Source: Poteriospumella lacustris
Taxonomy: Eukaryota; Sar; Chrysophyceae; Chromulinales; Dinobryaceae
Assembly: GCA_008000375.1 (NCBI GenBank)
Contig: SMOI01000423.1
Span: forward strand, 1-24,423
Reading direction: 5' to 3'
DNA length: 24,423 nt
Positions 1 through 8,956 of this stretch are shown here, piece by piece. The first letter of the stretch is position 1; each line of letters begins with the position of its first letter. The notes below the pieces were generated by a model. It saw only the letters and a list, made by a program, of their open reading frames with translations, searched no databases and was not told the DNA's origin. Position numbers and translations under genes: made by a program.

Positions 1-891
1 GGCGACGGTGGCGGCGGCGGCGGCGCAGCACTCGACGCGGCGACCGGCGACGTCCTCGCGACGCTGCGCGCGGCGGGCGTCGACGCGTCGCGGTGGGAGC
101 GTCGCTTCGCGCGTAGCCAGCGACAGGCGGCGGCGGCGTTCGAGCGGTTCCAGTCGCTCGTCGAGTGGAAGCTGCGCGTGCCGCGCGTCGCCCTCGACGA
201 CGCCGCCGCCGCTGCGACGGTCACCGGCGACGGCGACGGCGGCGGCGCCGGTGGCGGCGAAGCGACGCTGGACGAGGTGCTGGCGCTGTCGAACGAAGAC
301 TTCGGCGACGGCGACGGTCCCAGCGACGGCCACAGCGACGGCGACGGCGACGCGGACTGCGACTGGTCGCGGTTCGTCGTCGACGACGACGCCGACCGCC
401 CCGCCGACGACGAGCTGCAGCGCGTCTCGTACGGCGACCTCGCCGCCGCCGTCGTGTGGTTCGTGCAGCACCGCGCGATGCTCGAGCAGCATCAGCTGCA
501 GATCCTCGCGCAGACGTACACGACGCTCAACGGCCTCGACGTCGACCGCGCGGCGGCGGCGGCGGCGCTGCAGCTGCAGTCGTTCTACGAGCGTTTCCCC
601 GGCCACGCGACGCTGGCGGCGTGGGCGGCCAGCCACCGCCGGCGCCTGCTGCCGTCGGAGGACCAAATGGCCATCGCGTTCGTCCTGCGCCACGCGGAGG
701 CGCTGCAGCGGTGGTACGCGGCCGACGCGCTGCGCCGCGACCGCCACGTCGACCGCGTCACGCCGCGCTGCCGCTGCCTGCCGCGCCACCGGCTACCCGC
801 CTTCGCCATCTGTCCCGCGGTGGCGGCGGCGGCGACACCGACCGCGACGACACCGACGGCGGCCGCGACACGCCCACCGCACCCCGCGTGA
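1..891 (+). CDS. Unknown alanine-rich, mostly helical protein (5' end cut by the window)
   Basis: The reading frame that starts at base 1 is open to the TGA at 889-891 and gives 296 residues with no start in view, so the 5' part lies outside. I do not recognise the family. The N-terminal 60 residues look like an amphipathic helix rich in Arg and Ala. They are followed by a low-complexity acidic Asp-Gly linker around residues 75-120, coded by GAC/GGC repeats. A helical block at about residues 135-245 carries motifs such as RVSYGDLAAAVVWFVQHR and FYERFPGHATLAAW, and the tail is Ala/Thr/Pro-rich. Four other frames across this stretch are also partly open because of the extreme GC content. This frame was chosen because it alone gives mixed hydrophobic and acidic residues with Trp, Phe and Tyr spaced as in folded protein. 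It converges on the reductase-like gene 207 bases downstream. Function is not inferred. Confidence 0.6.
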   Translation, partial: GDGGGGGGAALDAATGDVLATLRAAGVDASRWERRFARSQRQAAAAFERFQSLVEWKLRVPRVALDDAAAAATVTGDGDGGGAGGGEATLDEVLALSNEDFGDGDGPSDGHSDGDGDADCDWSRFVVDDDADRPADDELQRVSYGDLAAAVVWFVQHRAMLEQHQLQILAQTYTTLNGLDVDRAAAAAALQLQSFYERFPGHATLAAWAASHRRRLLPSEDQMAIAFVLRHAEALQRWYAADALRRDRHVDRVTPRCRCLPRHRLPAFAICPAVAAAATPTATTPTAAATRPPHPA

Positions 892-1098
892 CACACGTGT
901 ACCTCTGTCGATCGCTAGTTACGCCTGTTTACCGCGCGTCCCCTGTCCTCTATTGTACAAAGATCTCTTCGGTGGCGGTGGCTGCGCGTGCGTCGCCGCC
1001 GTTGCCGCGTCGCGTTTGTATCGTCTAATTCGCTGTTTAGCTGTCCTCGGTGACTGGTCAACGCCGCCGTGTGTCGTGTGTGTCAGGAGACGCGCAGT

Positions 1099-1982
1099 TT
1101 ACTTTTTGGCCGCAGCGGTGCCCTGCAGCCGCGCGAGGATCTGCTGCAGCGACTCGTAGTGCAACGGGAAGTGCGGGCTGTCGCGTAAGAACCGCAACGA
1201 CTGTTCGTTCAATCCACCGGGCGTGGCGGCTTCATCGCGCATTTCGGCGAGCGGTTCGTGCGCGATGGCGGTGCCCTGCGCGAGACTCGCGTAGAACGCC
1301 GTGACGAAGGTTCGTGCGAGATCGGCCTCCACCCCTGTGTCAGAACGAGTAACAGCGGTGAGCACTGTGGTCCATGGGGGGAGCAGGGCAATGGCTACGT
1401 ACCGGAATCTTCGAGAAACGACTGCGACGTGCGCATCAGCTCGAAGAAGCTGCTGATGTGCCCCGTGACGGAGACCATGGGCTTCATCTGCGCTTCGTTT
1501 TCACAGGGAACAGGCGTGCCAACGATGGACAACACGTCGTAGATCGCGCGGTTCTGCTTGGGATACAGGAGGATGGGGCCCGATCGACGCGCGACCGACG
1601 GCAACGGCACCGTGCGCACGACGTTGTCGTGGCTCTCGAGCGGAATCAACGCCTTCACTTCGGCGTAGTCCACGGCCGCCATCATCGAAACAATCAACTG
1701 AGACGCGGTGAAAGGCAACGTGGGCAGTTCCGCACGGGCCACGCCCGGCAACAGGCCGATGAAGACGACGTCCGCGCGGGCGACGATGTCGCGGTTCTCG
1801 TCGAGCACTTCCACGAGCTCAGGGAAACTGTTCTTCAAAGCTTCACTCTTGTCGACGCTACGACGTGAAACCAGAATCTTCGCCGGCAAGTTGGAGGCGT
1901 CGGAGGCGTAGCCACGGACCATCGCCGAGCTGATCTTGCCGCAGCCGACAAAGCCCAGCACTTTTCCTTGAACACTGTCCAT
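1099..1982 (-). CDS. Pyrroline-5-carboxylate reductase-like NAD(P)-dependent oxidoreductase
   Basis: Two exons, 1982-1403 and 1334-1099, are joined across a 68-base intron with a GTACGT donor and ACACAG acceptor (phase 1). They give 271 residues, the normal length for ProC/P5CR proteins, which reduce pyrroline-5-carboxylate to proline. The N-terminus has the beta-alpha-beta dinucleotide-binding signature GFVGCGKISSAMVRG at residues 10-24. The C-terminal dimerisation domain keeps the TPGGLNEQ motif, matching TPGG-T/L-xE of the family. However, the family signature V-K-P-Q after the second Rossmann strand is here LLPG. The usual M-P-N-T-P segment reads VPLPS. It is therefore a divergent member and may not make proline. 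No targeting peptide is evident, so it is probably cytosolic. The ATG at 1982 is the first in frame before the Rossmann motif. Confidence 0.85.
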
Positions 1983-2466
1983 TGTCTCTTCCGATTGGTC
2001 CCTACAGATGCGAACTGATGTGCCCAGATACCTTTCGTTGTTCGTGTGAGCTTCAACGTGACCAGACTCCGAGTGGATTGTGGATTCGTTTGGCGATGGA
2101 GACGACGCTCCGACACACGACGAAGTTGGGTGTGCGTCGCAGGGGCTCTGCGAGATTTTGAGAGTGGGGGCGTTTCACTTTTCGCGTCTCTTGTCTCTCG
2201 ACTGCCAACACCCCGCGGGGCAGTCTGCAGGGACCACCCACCCGGCTCAAAGGCGGTCTCCTGTCGATTCGACTTCTCGACACAACGAGTATCCAATTAA
2301 AGTTATTGCGGAAATATGAGTGAATATACTGCCGATCTGGACGAAAAGCATATGGACGAAAAGCAAGCAGGCCTGCAAACGACCTCACTACAGAGATATT
2401 GCCAATACACGAAGAGAAGGAGGAGGAGGTGAAACACCGATCGAGTGAGACTCACTCATAGAGTCG
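1983..2466. other. Gene-free stretch upstream of the reductase-like gene
   Basis: This stretch holds the presumed promoter and 5' leader of the reductase-like gene and the 3' end of the next minus-strand gene. Several short frames are open on both strands but none reads like folded protein. A 13-base direct repeat (TGGACGAAAAGCA) occurs at about 2339 and 2353. I see no TATA box or other element I would name. Confidence 0.5.
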
Positions 2467-3459
2467 TCACTGATGGCCGCGATCCAGGAGCATGTCGAGT
2501 GGCCATTCGCCGCTTTCGATGCATCGACCGATGAACTCGGCGGGTTGTTTGACGGGATGAAACCAATTCGTTGATTGGTGCAGAATATCCTCGCAAGTGA
2601 ACTGTGTGCGGTGCGAGATGGTGATCAGCTCCGCTGGTGTCCGTACGGTGAGATGATTTTGAAGTGCCAAAGTCAGAGGCAAAAACTCCAAGTACTGTAA
2701 CTGGTGATGCTCCGTGGCGAAGCCATCCAGCAGTGCCAACATTTTTCGTGACATCCCCAGTACACAAGCCATTGAATGATACCACGGACGAGGTAGGAAG
2801 ATTGGTTGCAGCGCACGCCAGTGCCAATTGTCCAAGTTGTTGTCGTCTCGCTCAATATTTGATATGATCAGATCCACCGGGTCGGTCACATTCCCCGAGA
2901 GGCTGTTGATGTTGTGAAATGCTTGTATTGATGGAATGAAGACGTCTGTTTCCAACACCCAAGAAAAGCGATACCCCACAGCCACTCGGCTGAAGAAGAA
3001 CAGCGCTTTGTCCCAACATGTGACGGGCTTTTGGATGTACGCAAAGGTTCCAAAGTGGTTGTATCCAAACTCGGAAGGAAATTCAGATGCAAGGGACACG
3101 ATATAAATGCCATGTTTGTTCATATAAATGTGGTTGGCCTCCGGGCGATCAACGAAGATGAAGACTGATACATTTGGGGACGCCAAGTGACTTATCCAAT
3201 GGTACGTGACAGGCTCTTTCTCAAGCATGAGGTAAGCTACGGCAACGTCGGCCGTATCTGTGCGCAGCCTGTCTCGATTGATGCCCTGAAATCTAGAAAA
3301 CATTGATTCGTTGACAAGCACCGCACCCACGGCACCAAGACCAATTGCCAACAGCCACATCATCAAAAAGATGACACAGCGAATCATCGTGCACTTGTCT
3401 GTGTCCACGAATCTGGTAAACTCTTCTGTTCTGTCAGACGCACCTGATCTTCTCCCCAT
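2467..3459 (-). CDS. Type II membrane glycosyltransferase-like protein
   Basis: A single exon of 330 residues runs from the ATG at 3459. The frame stays open a further 24 codons upstream but without an ATG. A hydrophobic segment at residues 28-49 follows a charged N-terminus, giving the cytosol-tail, signal-anchor, lumenal-domain order of Golgi enzymes. The lumenal part has FSWVLETDVFIP at about residues 165-176. There an acidic ETD motif after a beta strand resembles the metal- and nucleotide-sugar-binding DxD element of GT-A folds. Near the C-terminus NWFHPVK (about residues 298-304) resembles the tail motif of protist and plant glycosyltransferase-like proteins. It also has several Cys and NVT/NVS glycosylation sequons. 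I infer a GT-A-type enzyme but cannot name a family or substrate. Confidence 0.65.
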   Translation of the reverse strand: MGRRSGASDRTEEFTRFVDTDKCTMIRCVIFLMMWLLAIGLGAVGAVLVNESMFSRFQGINRDRLRTDTADVAVAYLMLEKEPVTYHWISHLASPNVSVFIFVDRPEANHIYMNKHGIYIVSLASEFPSEFGYNHFGTFAYIQKPVTCWDKALFFFSRVAVGYRFSWVLETDVFIPSIQAFHNINSLSGNVTDPVDLIISNIERDDNNLDNWHWRALQPIFLPRPWYHSMACVLGMSRKMLALLDGFATEHHQLQYLEFLPLTLALQNHLTVRTPAELITISHRTQFTCEDILHQSTNWFHPVKQPAEFIGRCIESGEWPLDMLLDRGHQ

Positions 3460-3646
3460 AGCGATGTAGCAGGCGGCCACTCTGCGAGACCAAATCCGAC
3501 ACCGCACGGTGACCACACAATGCGTCCTCAATTTTTCACACGGCGTTCTTCTTCACAGAAAGTGTCCTCAACTTCGTCCCCTGACCAGTCACTGAAACTA
3601 GATCGAGTGTACATTGATATACCTACTGTAATCCCGTCAGTTTCAT

Positions 3647-3719
3647 GGGCGTGTAGCTCAGTTGGTAGAGCGCGAGCTTCGCATGCTTGAGGTCTAGGGT
3701 TCGATTCCCTACCCGTCCA
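3647..3719 (+). tRNA. tRNA-Ala (anticodon CGC)
   Basis: The 73 bases fold as a cloverleaf. The acceptor strand begins GGGCGTG, the D arm is GCTC...GAGC, and the anticodon stem CGAGC/GCTTG encloses loop TTCGCAT. The T arm is TAGGG TTCGATT CCCTA and the discriminator is A. The anticodon CGC reads GCG (Ala). The acceptor contains G3-U70, the alanine identity pair. Position 6-67 is a U-C mismatch, which is unusual. The internal A box (TAGCTCAGTTGG) and B box (GGTTCGATTCC) of RNA polymerase III genes are present, there is no intron, and CCA is not encoded. Confidence 0.95.
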
Positions 3720-3723
3720 GTTC

Positions 3724-3728
3724 TTTTT
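3724..3728 (+). terminator. RNA polymerase III terminator of tRNA-Ala
   Basis: A run of five T lies five bases beyond the discriminator base. A longer interrupted T tract follows from 3735 and could act as back-up. Confidence 0.8.
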
Positions 3729-4119
3729 CTCATTTCTTTTTTTTTTTCTTTTCTTTTGTCATTTCTGTTTGTTTTTTATTCTTACGGATTCCTTGTCTTT
3801 TGATAAGATAAAAGGTGCCGTCATGCACCATCTCCATTGGACCAACATCATCAGCGAGCGCTACTAACCGAGTTTGTGTACTCTGGTAGATCTGGGTACT
3901 TTGGGACAGACCGTTTCTGTTTTCGGTGCACCGGCCGACTACCCCACCGTCGCAGTGGTGGTCGGTGTTTTTGTATCGTTGAAGCAAGTCGGCTGTTTAC
4001 GCCACGGTAACAATCATTGTGGAATCTGTTAGCAAGACAGGGTGGTTGAATTCTTGCCCATGGTATCAGCCTTTGGTGTGATCCAGTAAATTGACACGCA
4101 TCTGTATCGTTCGCCTGTT
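3729..4119. other. Gene-free stretch and 5' region of the flippase gene
   Basis: It starts with a T-rich tract (3729-3770) directly after the tRNA terminator. A short minus-strand open frame here ends in a lysine run coded by that T tract and is not credible. The rest is presumably promoter and leader of the P4-ATPase gene. No motif is recognisable. Confidence 0.5.
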
Positions 4120-7100
4120 ATGAAACGTGTGCCATCCGCGGATGATATCGACGACCGCGTAGTTCTTATGTCCAAGCAGCAGCACAATCGTAGCAGCATC
4201 TTTCAGCGCTTGCGAAAGGCTACATTCGGGGGACACGATGGTTTACCGCCATCGAACCCTCACGGTTGGCCATTTTCCACTCCAGAGGACTTGCAAGAGC
4301 GACCGAAGCGAGTGGTCAAAGTCGGTGCTCCACAAATATTCAGTTTCGAGGACAATAATATCCGAACCTCCAAATACAACGTACATACCTTTTTGCCGAA
4401 ATTCTTATTGGAAGAGTTCAACCCGTCGACCAAACTCGCGAATTGCTATTTCTTGGTCATCGCGGGGCTGCAGTGCATTCCCTTCGTCTCGAACACCGGC
4501 GGTGTGCCCACCACGCTACTCCCCTTGATTGTGGTCGTCCTCGTCGATGCCATCTTCCAAATCTTTGAGGATATCAAGCGCCATCGCGCCGACGCACGCG
4601 CCAACGCGAGTCGGTCGTTCACGTTCAACTACGAGCAACTGGCCTTCGACCACTGTTTCTGGTCGCAAATCGAAGTGGGCGACATCGTCAAGATCCACAA
4701 CCGCGAGACAATCCCCGCCGATGTCATCTTACTCAGCGTCGCCCCGAAGGAAGATGCGACCAAAGCCGGCGGGGTGACCAACAGCGGCCTGTGCTACGTC
4801 GAGACGAAGTCGCTCGACGGCGAAACGAATCTCAAGATTCGCACCGCCATTCCGCTCACCAAGAACACGGTAAGATATCCCCCCTTTATACATATCTCTT
4901 GAACGGTTCGCTTCTAACACGGAGAGACGCCCCCTGCGACAGATCAAAAACGACGCCGGTCTCGCCGACCTCCGCGGCGAAGTCGAAATGGAGCACCCCA
5001 ACAAACTCATCGAGTCGTTCAACGGCGTCCTCTCTCTCCCGGGCCTCGGCCGGGAAGTGATTCAACCGGGCCACATCCTGTTACGTGGCTGTGTCCTGCG
5101 GAACACGGATTACGTCTACGGCCTCGTGGTGAACACGGGGCACGACACGAAGATCATGATGTCGTCGTCGGCGACGAAGATGAAGGCCTCGAAGCTCGAG
5201 AACGCCGCCTCGTCGGAGATCTCGAAGATCATTGGCGTGTTGATGTTTCTGTGTTTCTGGGGCGCGACGGGGCAAGCGATCTGGAACAGCGTGTACGACA
5301 TCGACGGCATCGGGTACCTGCGCTGGCCGCCGGAGTACTCGCCGGTCAGCTTCTGGTTCATCGACTTCTTCTACTTCTTCCTCCTCCACGCGACGTTCAT
5401 CCCCGTCTCGCTCTACGTCTCGATGTCCATGGCGCGGTATCTGCAGTCGTATCTGATGAACCGAGACGTCGACATGGTCGACCCGGCGACGGGGCAGTCC
5501 GCGACGGTGCGGACGATGACGCTGAACGAAGAGCTCGGCCAGATCTCGCACGTCTTCTCCGACAAGACGGGCACGCTCACCTGCAACCACATGGACTTCC
5601 GCAAGATGTCGATCAACGGCGTCGTCTACGGCCAGGGCATCACCGAGATCGGCCGCGCCGCGTGGAAGCTGCAGAACAAACCGATCCCCGCCAGTGCCCT
5701 CGCGGGCGAAGCCAAGGCCCAGGCCAACGCCGTGCCGCACGTCTCTTTCTACTGCGAGCGCTTCGGCCACGACGTGGCGCAGGACAACGACCAAAGCGAC
5801 AAAATCGGCTTCTTCTTCCGCGTGCTCGCCATCTGCCACGACGTGATCCCCGAAAAGGTCGAGGGCGCCGTGCAGCCGACGTGGCCCGCCGCCGCCACCA
5901 CCGGCGACCACACCGGCGACCTCGTCTCGCCCGCGTTGAAATACTCCGCGTCGAACCCCGACGACGAGGCGCTCGTCTGCGCCGCGAAGTATTTCGGCTT
6001 CGAGTTCGTCGACCGCAAAGACAACGTCGTGACGCTGCTCGATCGCTTCCATTTCCACTGGCAGCGCACCACGCGCGGCGCCAGCTGCGAGCGCATCGAA
6101 GTGCTCTTGACGATTCCGTTCTCGTCGAAGCGGAAGCGGATGTCGGTCGTCGTGCGCGACCCCGCGACGCAGACGATTTCGCTGCTCTGCAAAGGCGCCG
6201 ACACGGTGATGCTGCCGCGCCTCAAGGGCGGCCAAGACGCGCTGCTCCGCGACACGCTGCGACAGGTCGAAGACTTCGCCGTCGAAGGGTTGCGCTGCTT
6301 GTTCATCGCGGCGGCGACGCTGCGCGAGAAAGATTTCGCGCGGTGGAAAGAGGAATACGACCGCGTGTCGACGGACCTGCGCGAGCTCGAGAAGAAGCAC
6401 AAGGGCGACGCGAAGAACAAGATCGAGGAGCTCGAGGACGTGCTCGAGCAGTCGCTGTTCCTCCTCGGCGCGACCGCCATCGAGGACAAGCTGCAGGCCG
6501 GCGTGCCCGACTGCATCGCGCAGCTCGTCCAGGCGGGCACCGTCGTCTGGGTCCTGACGGGCGACAAGGAAGAAACCGCCATCAACATCGCCGTCGCCTG
6601 CAACCTGCTGCAGCCCACGACGTACATGGACCACGTCGTCGTCAACGGCAGCGTCGCCCCGGACAAAATCGCCCTGCGCAAGCTGCTCGAGGCCGAAATC
6701 CAACGCCACGACCGCGAACTGCGCGCCGACGACGTCGTCTGCAAACCGCGCGCGCTGATCATCGACGGTCCGTCGCTGCTGCTCATCACCCACGACCAAA
6801 CGCCCTCCGCCGCCACCGTCGCGGGCGCCGAAACCGTCACGTTCACGGGCCCTGTCCACGAAGAAGACGTCGGCGGCGGCGGTGGACCGGCGCTGCGCGA
6901 CCTGCTGCTGGACCTGGCGATGCGCTGCAAAGCCGTCGTCGGCTGCCGCGTGTCGCCCGACCAGAAGAAAGAAATGGTGCGCCTCGTCAAGGACAACGTG
7001 CCCTTCGCACGCACGTTGGCCATCGGCGACGGCGCCAACGACGTCGCGATGATTCAAGAGGCCCACGTCGGCGTCGGCATCCGCGGCGAGGAAGGGACGC

Positions 7101-8508
7101 AGGCGGTGAACTCGGCCGACTACGCCATCGGCCAGTTCCGCTTCCTCGGCGAGCTGCTGCTGAAGCACGGGCGGTACAACTACATCCGCATGGCGCACCT
7201 GGTGTGCTACATGTTCTACAAGAACATCTTCATGTCCATGGGCATGTTCTGGTTCAACTTCAACTGCGGCTTCAGCGGCCAGAAGTACTACACCGAGGGC
7301 GCCATCCAGCTCTTCAACCTCGCCTACACCTCGTTGCCCATCATCGCCTACGCGTTCCTCGACCACGACGTGCGGCCGCAGACGGTGCACCAGTTTCCGC
7401 AGCTGTACCAAGCGACGGTGAACTCGGAATATTTCTCGGTACGTCGCCCCCCCCCACCCCCACTCCCACCCGTGTGTCTCGCTGTGTCTCGCCCCTGTGT
7501 GACCCGCTGTGTCTCGCCACTGTGTCTCACCATCTCTCGCTGTGTGTGTCTCGCGGCTAGCCGTACGTGTTCTGGACGTGGATCGGCAGCGCGTTCCTCG
7601 AGTCGATCGTCGTGTCGGTGTTGCCGCTGTTCACGCTGCAGAACTTCCACCGCGGCCGCGAGGACACGTTCCTCTTCGCCGGCGCCACGTGTCTCTCCGT
7701 CGTCGTCGTCGTCGTCAACCTCAAGGTACTGTCACCCGCCTGTGTCGCCTCTGTGTCGCCGCCTGTGTCTCACGTGTGTCTCGTGTGTGTCTCACGTGCG
7801 GTGTGGTGTGGTGTGGTGTGGTGGCGGTAGATGTTCTTCATTCAGTCGCAATGGCCGCGCTGGAGCGTGGCGCTCGTGGCGCTGTCGGTGGTGGTGTTCT
7901 ACGCGAGTCTGCTGCTGATCACGTCGGTGGTCGTCTTCGACTTCTACTTCTTCGGCGTCTTCACGACGCTGCTGTCCTCGCCGAGCTACTGGCTGACGCT
8001 GCTCTTGCTCGTGGCCATCGTCGTGGGCAAAGACGTGTACCTGGCGGGCCTCGAGCGCTCGTTCAACTTCAAACCGTGGCATATTCTGCAGGAGGTACGT
8101 CCCCGCCCCGCCCCCCGCCGCGTCGCCTGTGTCGTGTGCTCACCGCTGCCTTGGCGCGGGCTCTTGTTCGTGTAGATGGAGCTGGCGGGCCGCCTGCCGC
8201 ATCAACAAGCGTCGCACGGTGTCGATGGGGCCGCCCCGCCGACCGCCGCCGCTGGTGGTGGCGCAGCGGCGGTCGGCGGTGTCGAGCCGCCGCCGCCGGG
8301 CAGCCGACCGAGCTCGCGCAGCGGTCGCCTCGGCCTCGTCAACAGCAGCAGCGTCCAGCCGCTCAGCGTCACGGCGGCGGCGTCAGAGGCGACCAGAGGC
8401 AGCGGCAGCGGCGGTGGCGGTGGCGGTGGACTGTCGCCGGTGTACGCGCAGGCGACGGCCAACGCCTGGGAGAACAACCGACGGACGCTGCCGCCTGCTG
8501 CGCGGTGA
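4120..8508 (+). CDS. P4-type ATPase, phospholipid flippase
   Basis: Five exons, 4120-4869, 4943-7438, 7561-7725, 7831-8094 and 8176-8508, all join in phase 0 and give 1335 residues. P4-ATPases form an aspartyl-phosphate and move phospholipids from the outer or lumenal leaflet to the cytosolic leaflet, usually with a CDC50 subunit. Visible in order: TM1 with GLQCIP (116-121); RHRAD after TM2 (155-159); A-domain DGET (233-236); TM4 with FIPVSLYVS (P404); phosphorylation site DKTGT (D457); a large nucleotide-binding domain; LTGDKEETAINIA (D791); and GDGANDVAMIQ (D946). The last five or six TMs span exons 2-4, and LQEMELAGR marks the family's C-tail. The C-terminal 90 residues are Gly/Ser/Pro low complexity. 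TM1 has Gln-Cys where many phosphatidylserine flippases have Gln-Gln, and TM4 has PVSL instead of PISL. It probably acts at the Golgi, endosome or plasma membrane. Confidence 0.95.
7439..7560 (+). repeat. Pyrimidine-rich TGTGTCTC-type repeat filling flippase intron 2
   Basis: The intron, from GTACGT to GCTAG, is built of imperfect copies of CTGTGTCTCGC separated by short spacers, after a C-rich start (7449-7468). The two other short introns downstream (7726-7830 and 8095-8175) share the same words. Confidence 0.7.
7726..7830 (+). repeat. TGTGTCTC words plus GTGTG pentamer repeat in flippase intron 3
   Basis: The first part repeats TGTGTCGC/TGTGTCTC. Bases 7801-7824 are four GTGTG units followed by GTGG, ending directly at the GGCGGTAG acceptor. 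The upstream tract is pyrimidine-poor at the acceptor, which is unusual for a 3' splice site. Confidence 0.65.
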
Positions 8509-8956
8509 GCGGCGCCGCAGCGCCGGGTCGTCGACGCCCGTCGCCCGTTTTCCTACCAGCCCCCCCCCCCTCCGGACCCCGCCCTCGTAGCCGCCGCCTC
8601 GCTCTGCCGCCGTGACCGTGTGTCGCGTGTGTCGCCAGTTTGTTCTCCGTTCGGCCCCCGCCGCAGCGAGGGGCGTTCGTCCCCCGCGGCGGTGCGGGCC
8701 CCGCTCAGTCAGCTCGTCCCGTCCCCCTCGCCCGCCCGCCCGCCGGCCGGCGCGGCGGTGTGTGTTTTCGCTTATTTTTCATCCGTTTGTAGATCGATAG
8801 CCATATACATAGCCAGTGCGTCGTGTGTCATTCGTAAGTTACATCGCCGTGCCCGACGAGTTGCGGTGGTAGCGGTGGTGGCGATGGTGGCGGTGGCGGT
8901 GGGTTACAGTCACAGCGACGGCGGTGGACGCGTCGCGTCGCGTCACGTCGCGTCGG
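8509..8956. other. Gene-free stretch between the convergent flippase and FkbM genes
   Basis: It carries the 3' ends of both genes. It is very GC-rich and of low complexity up to about 8760, with a run of C at about 8559-8568, and more mixed after that. Open frames here are by-products of composition. No polyadenylation signal of the AATAAA type is seen on either strand. Confidence 0.5.

Noticed and set aside
8-1159. A 383-codon Arg/Ala/Ser/Thr-rich plus-strand frame and a 287-codon Arg-rich frame (165-1028)
   Set aside because: Composition is that of off-frame GC-rich sequence; the frame beginning at base 1 reads better as protein.
3730-3987. An 85-codon minus-strand frame next to tRNA-Ala
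   Set aside because: Its C-terminus is a lysine run from the T-rich tract after the tRNA; no coding character.
5081-7411. A 776-codon open frame antisense to the flippase, and a 769-codon frame on the same strand (5251-7560)
   Set aside because: Both are Arg/Asp/Val- or Arg/Ala-rich shadows created by the GC-rich third positions of the flippase; no family motif or start context.
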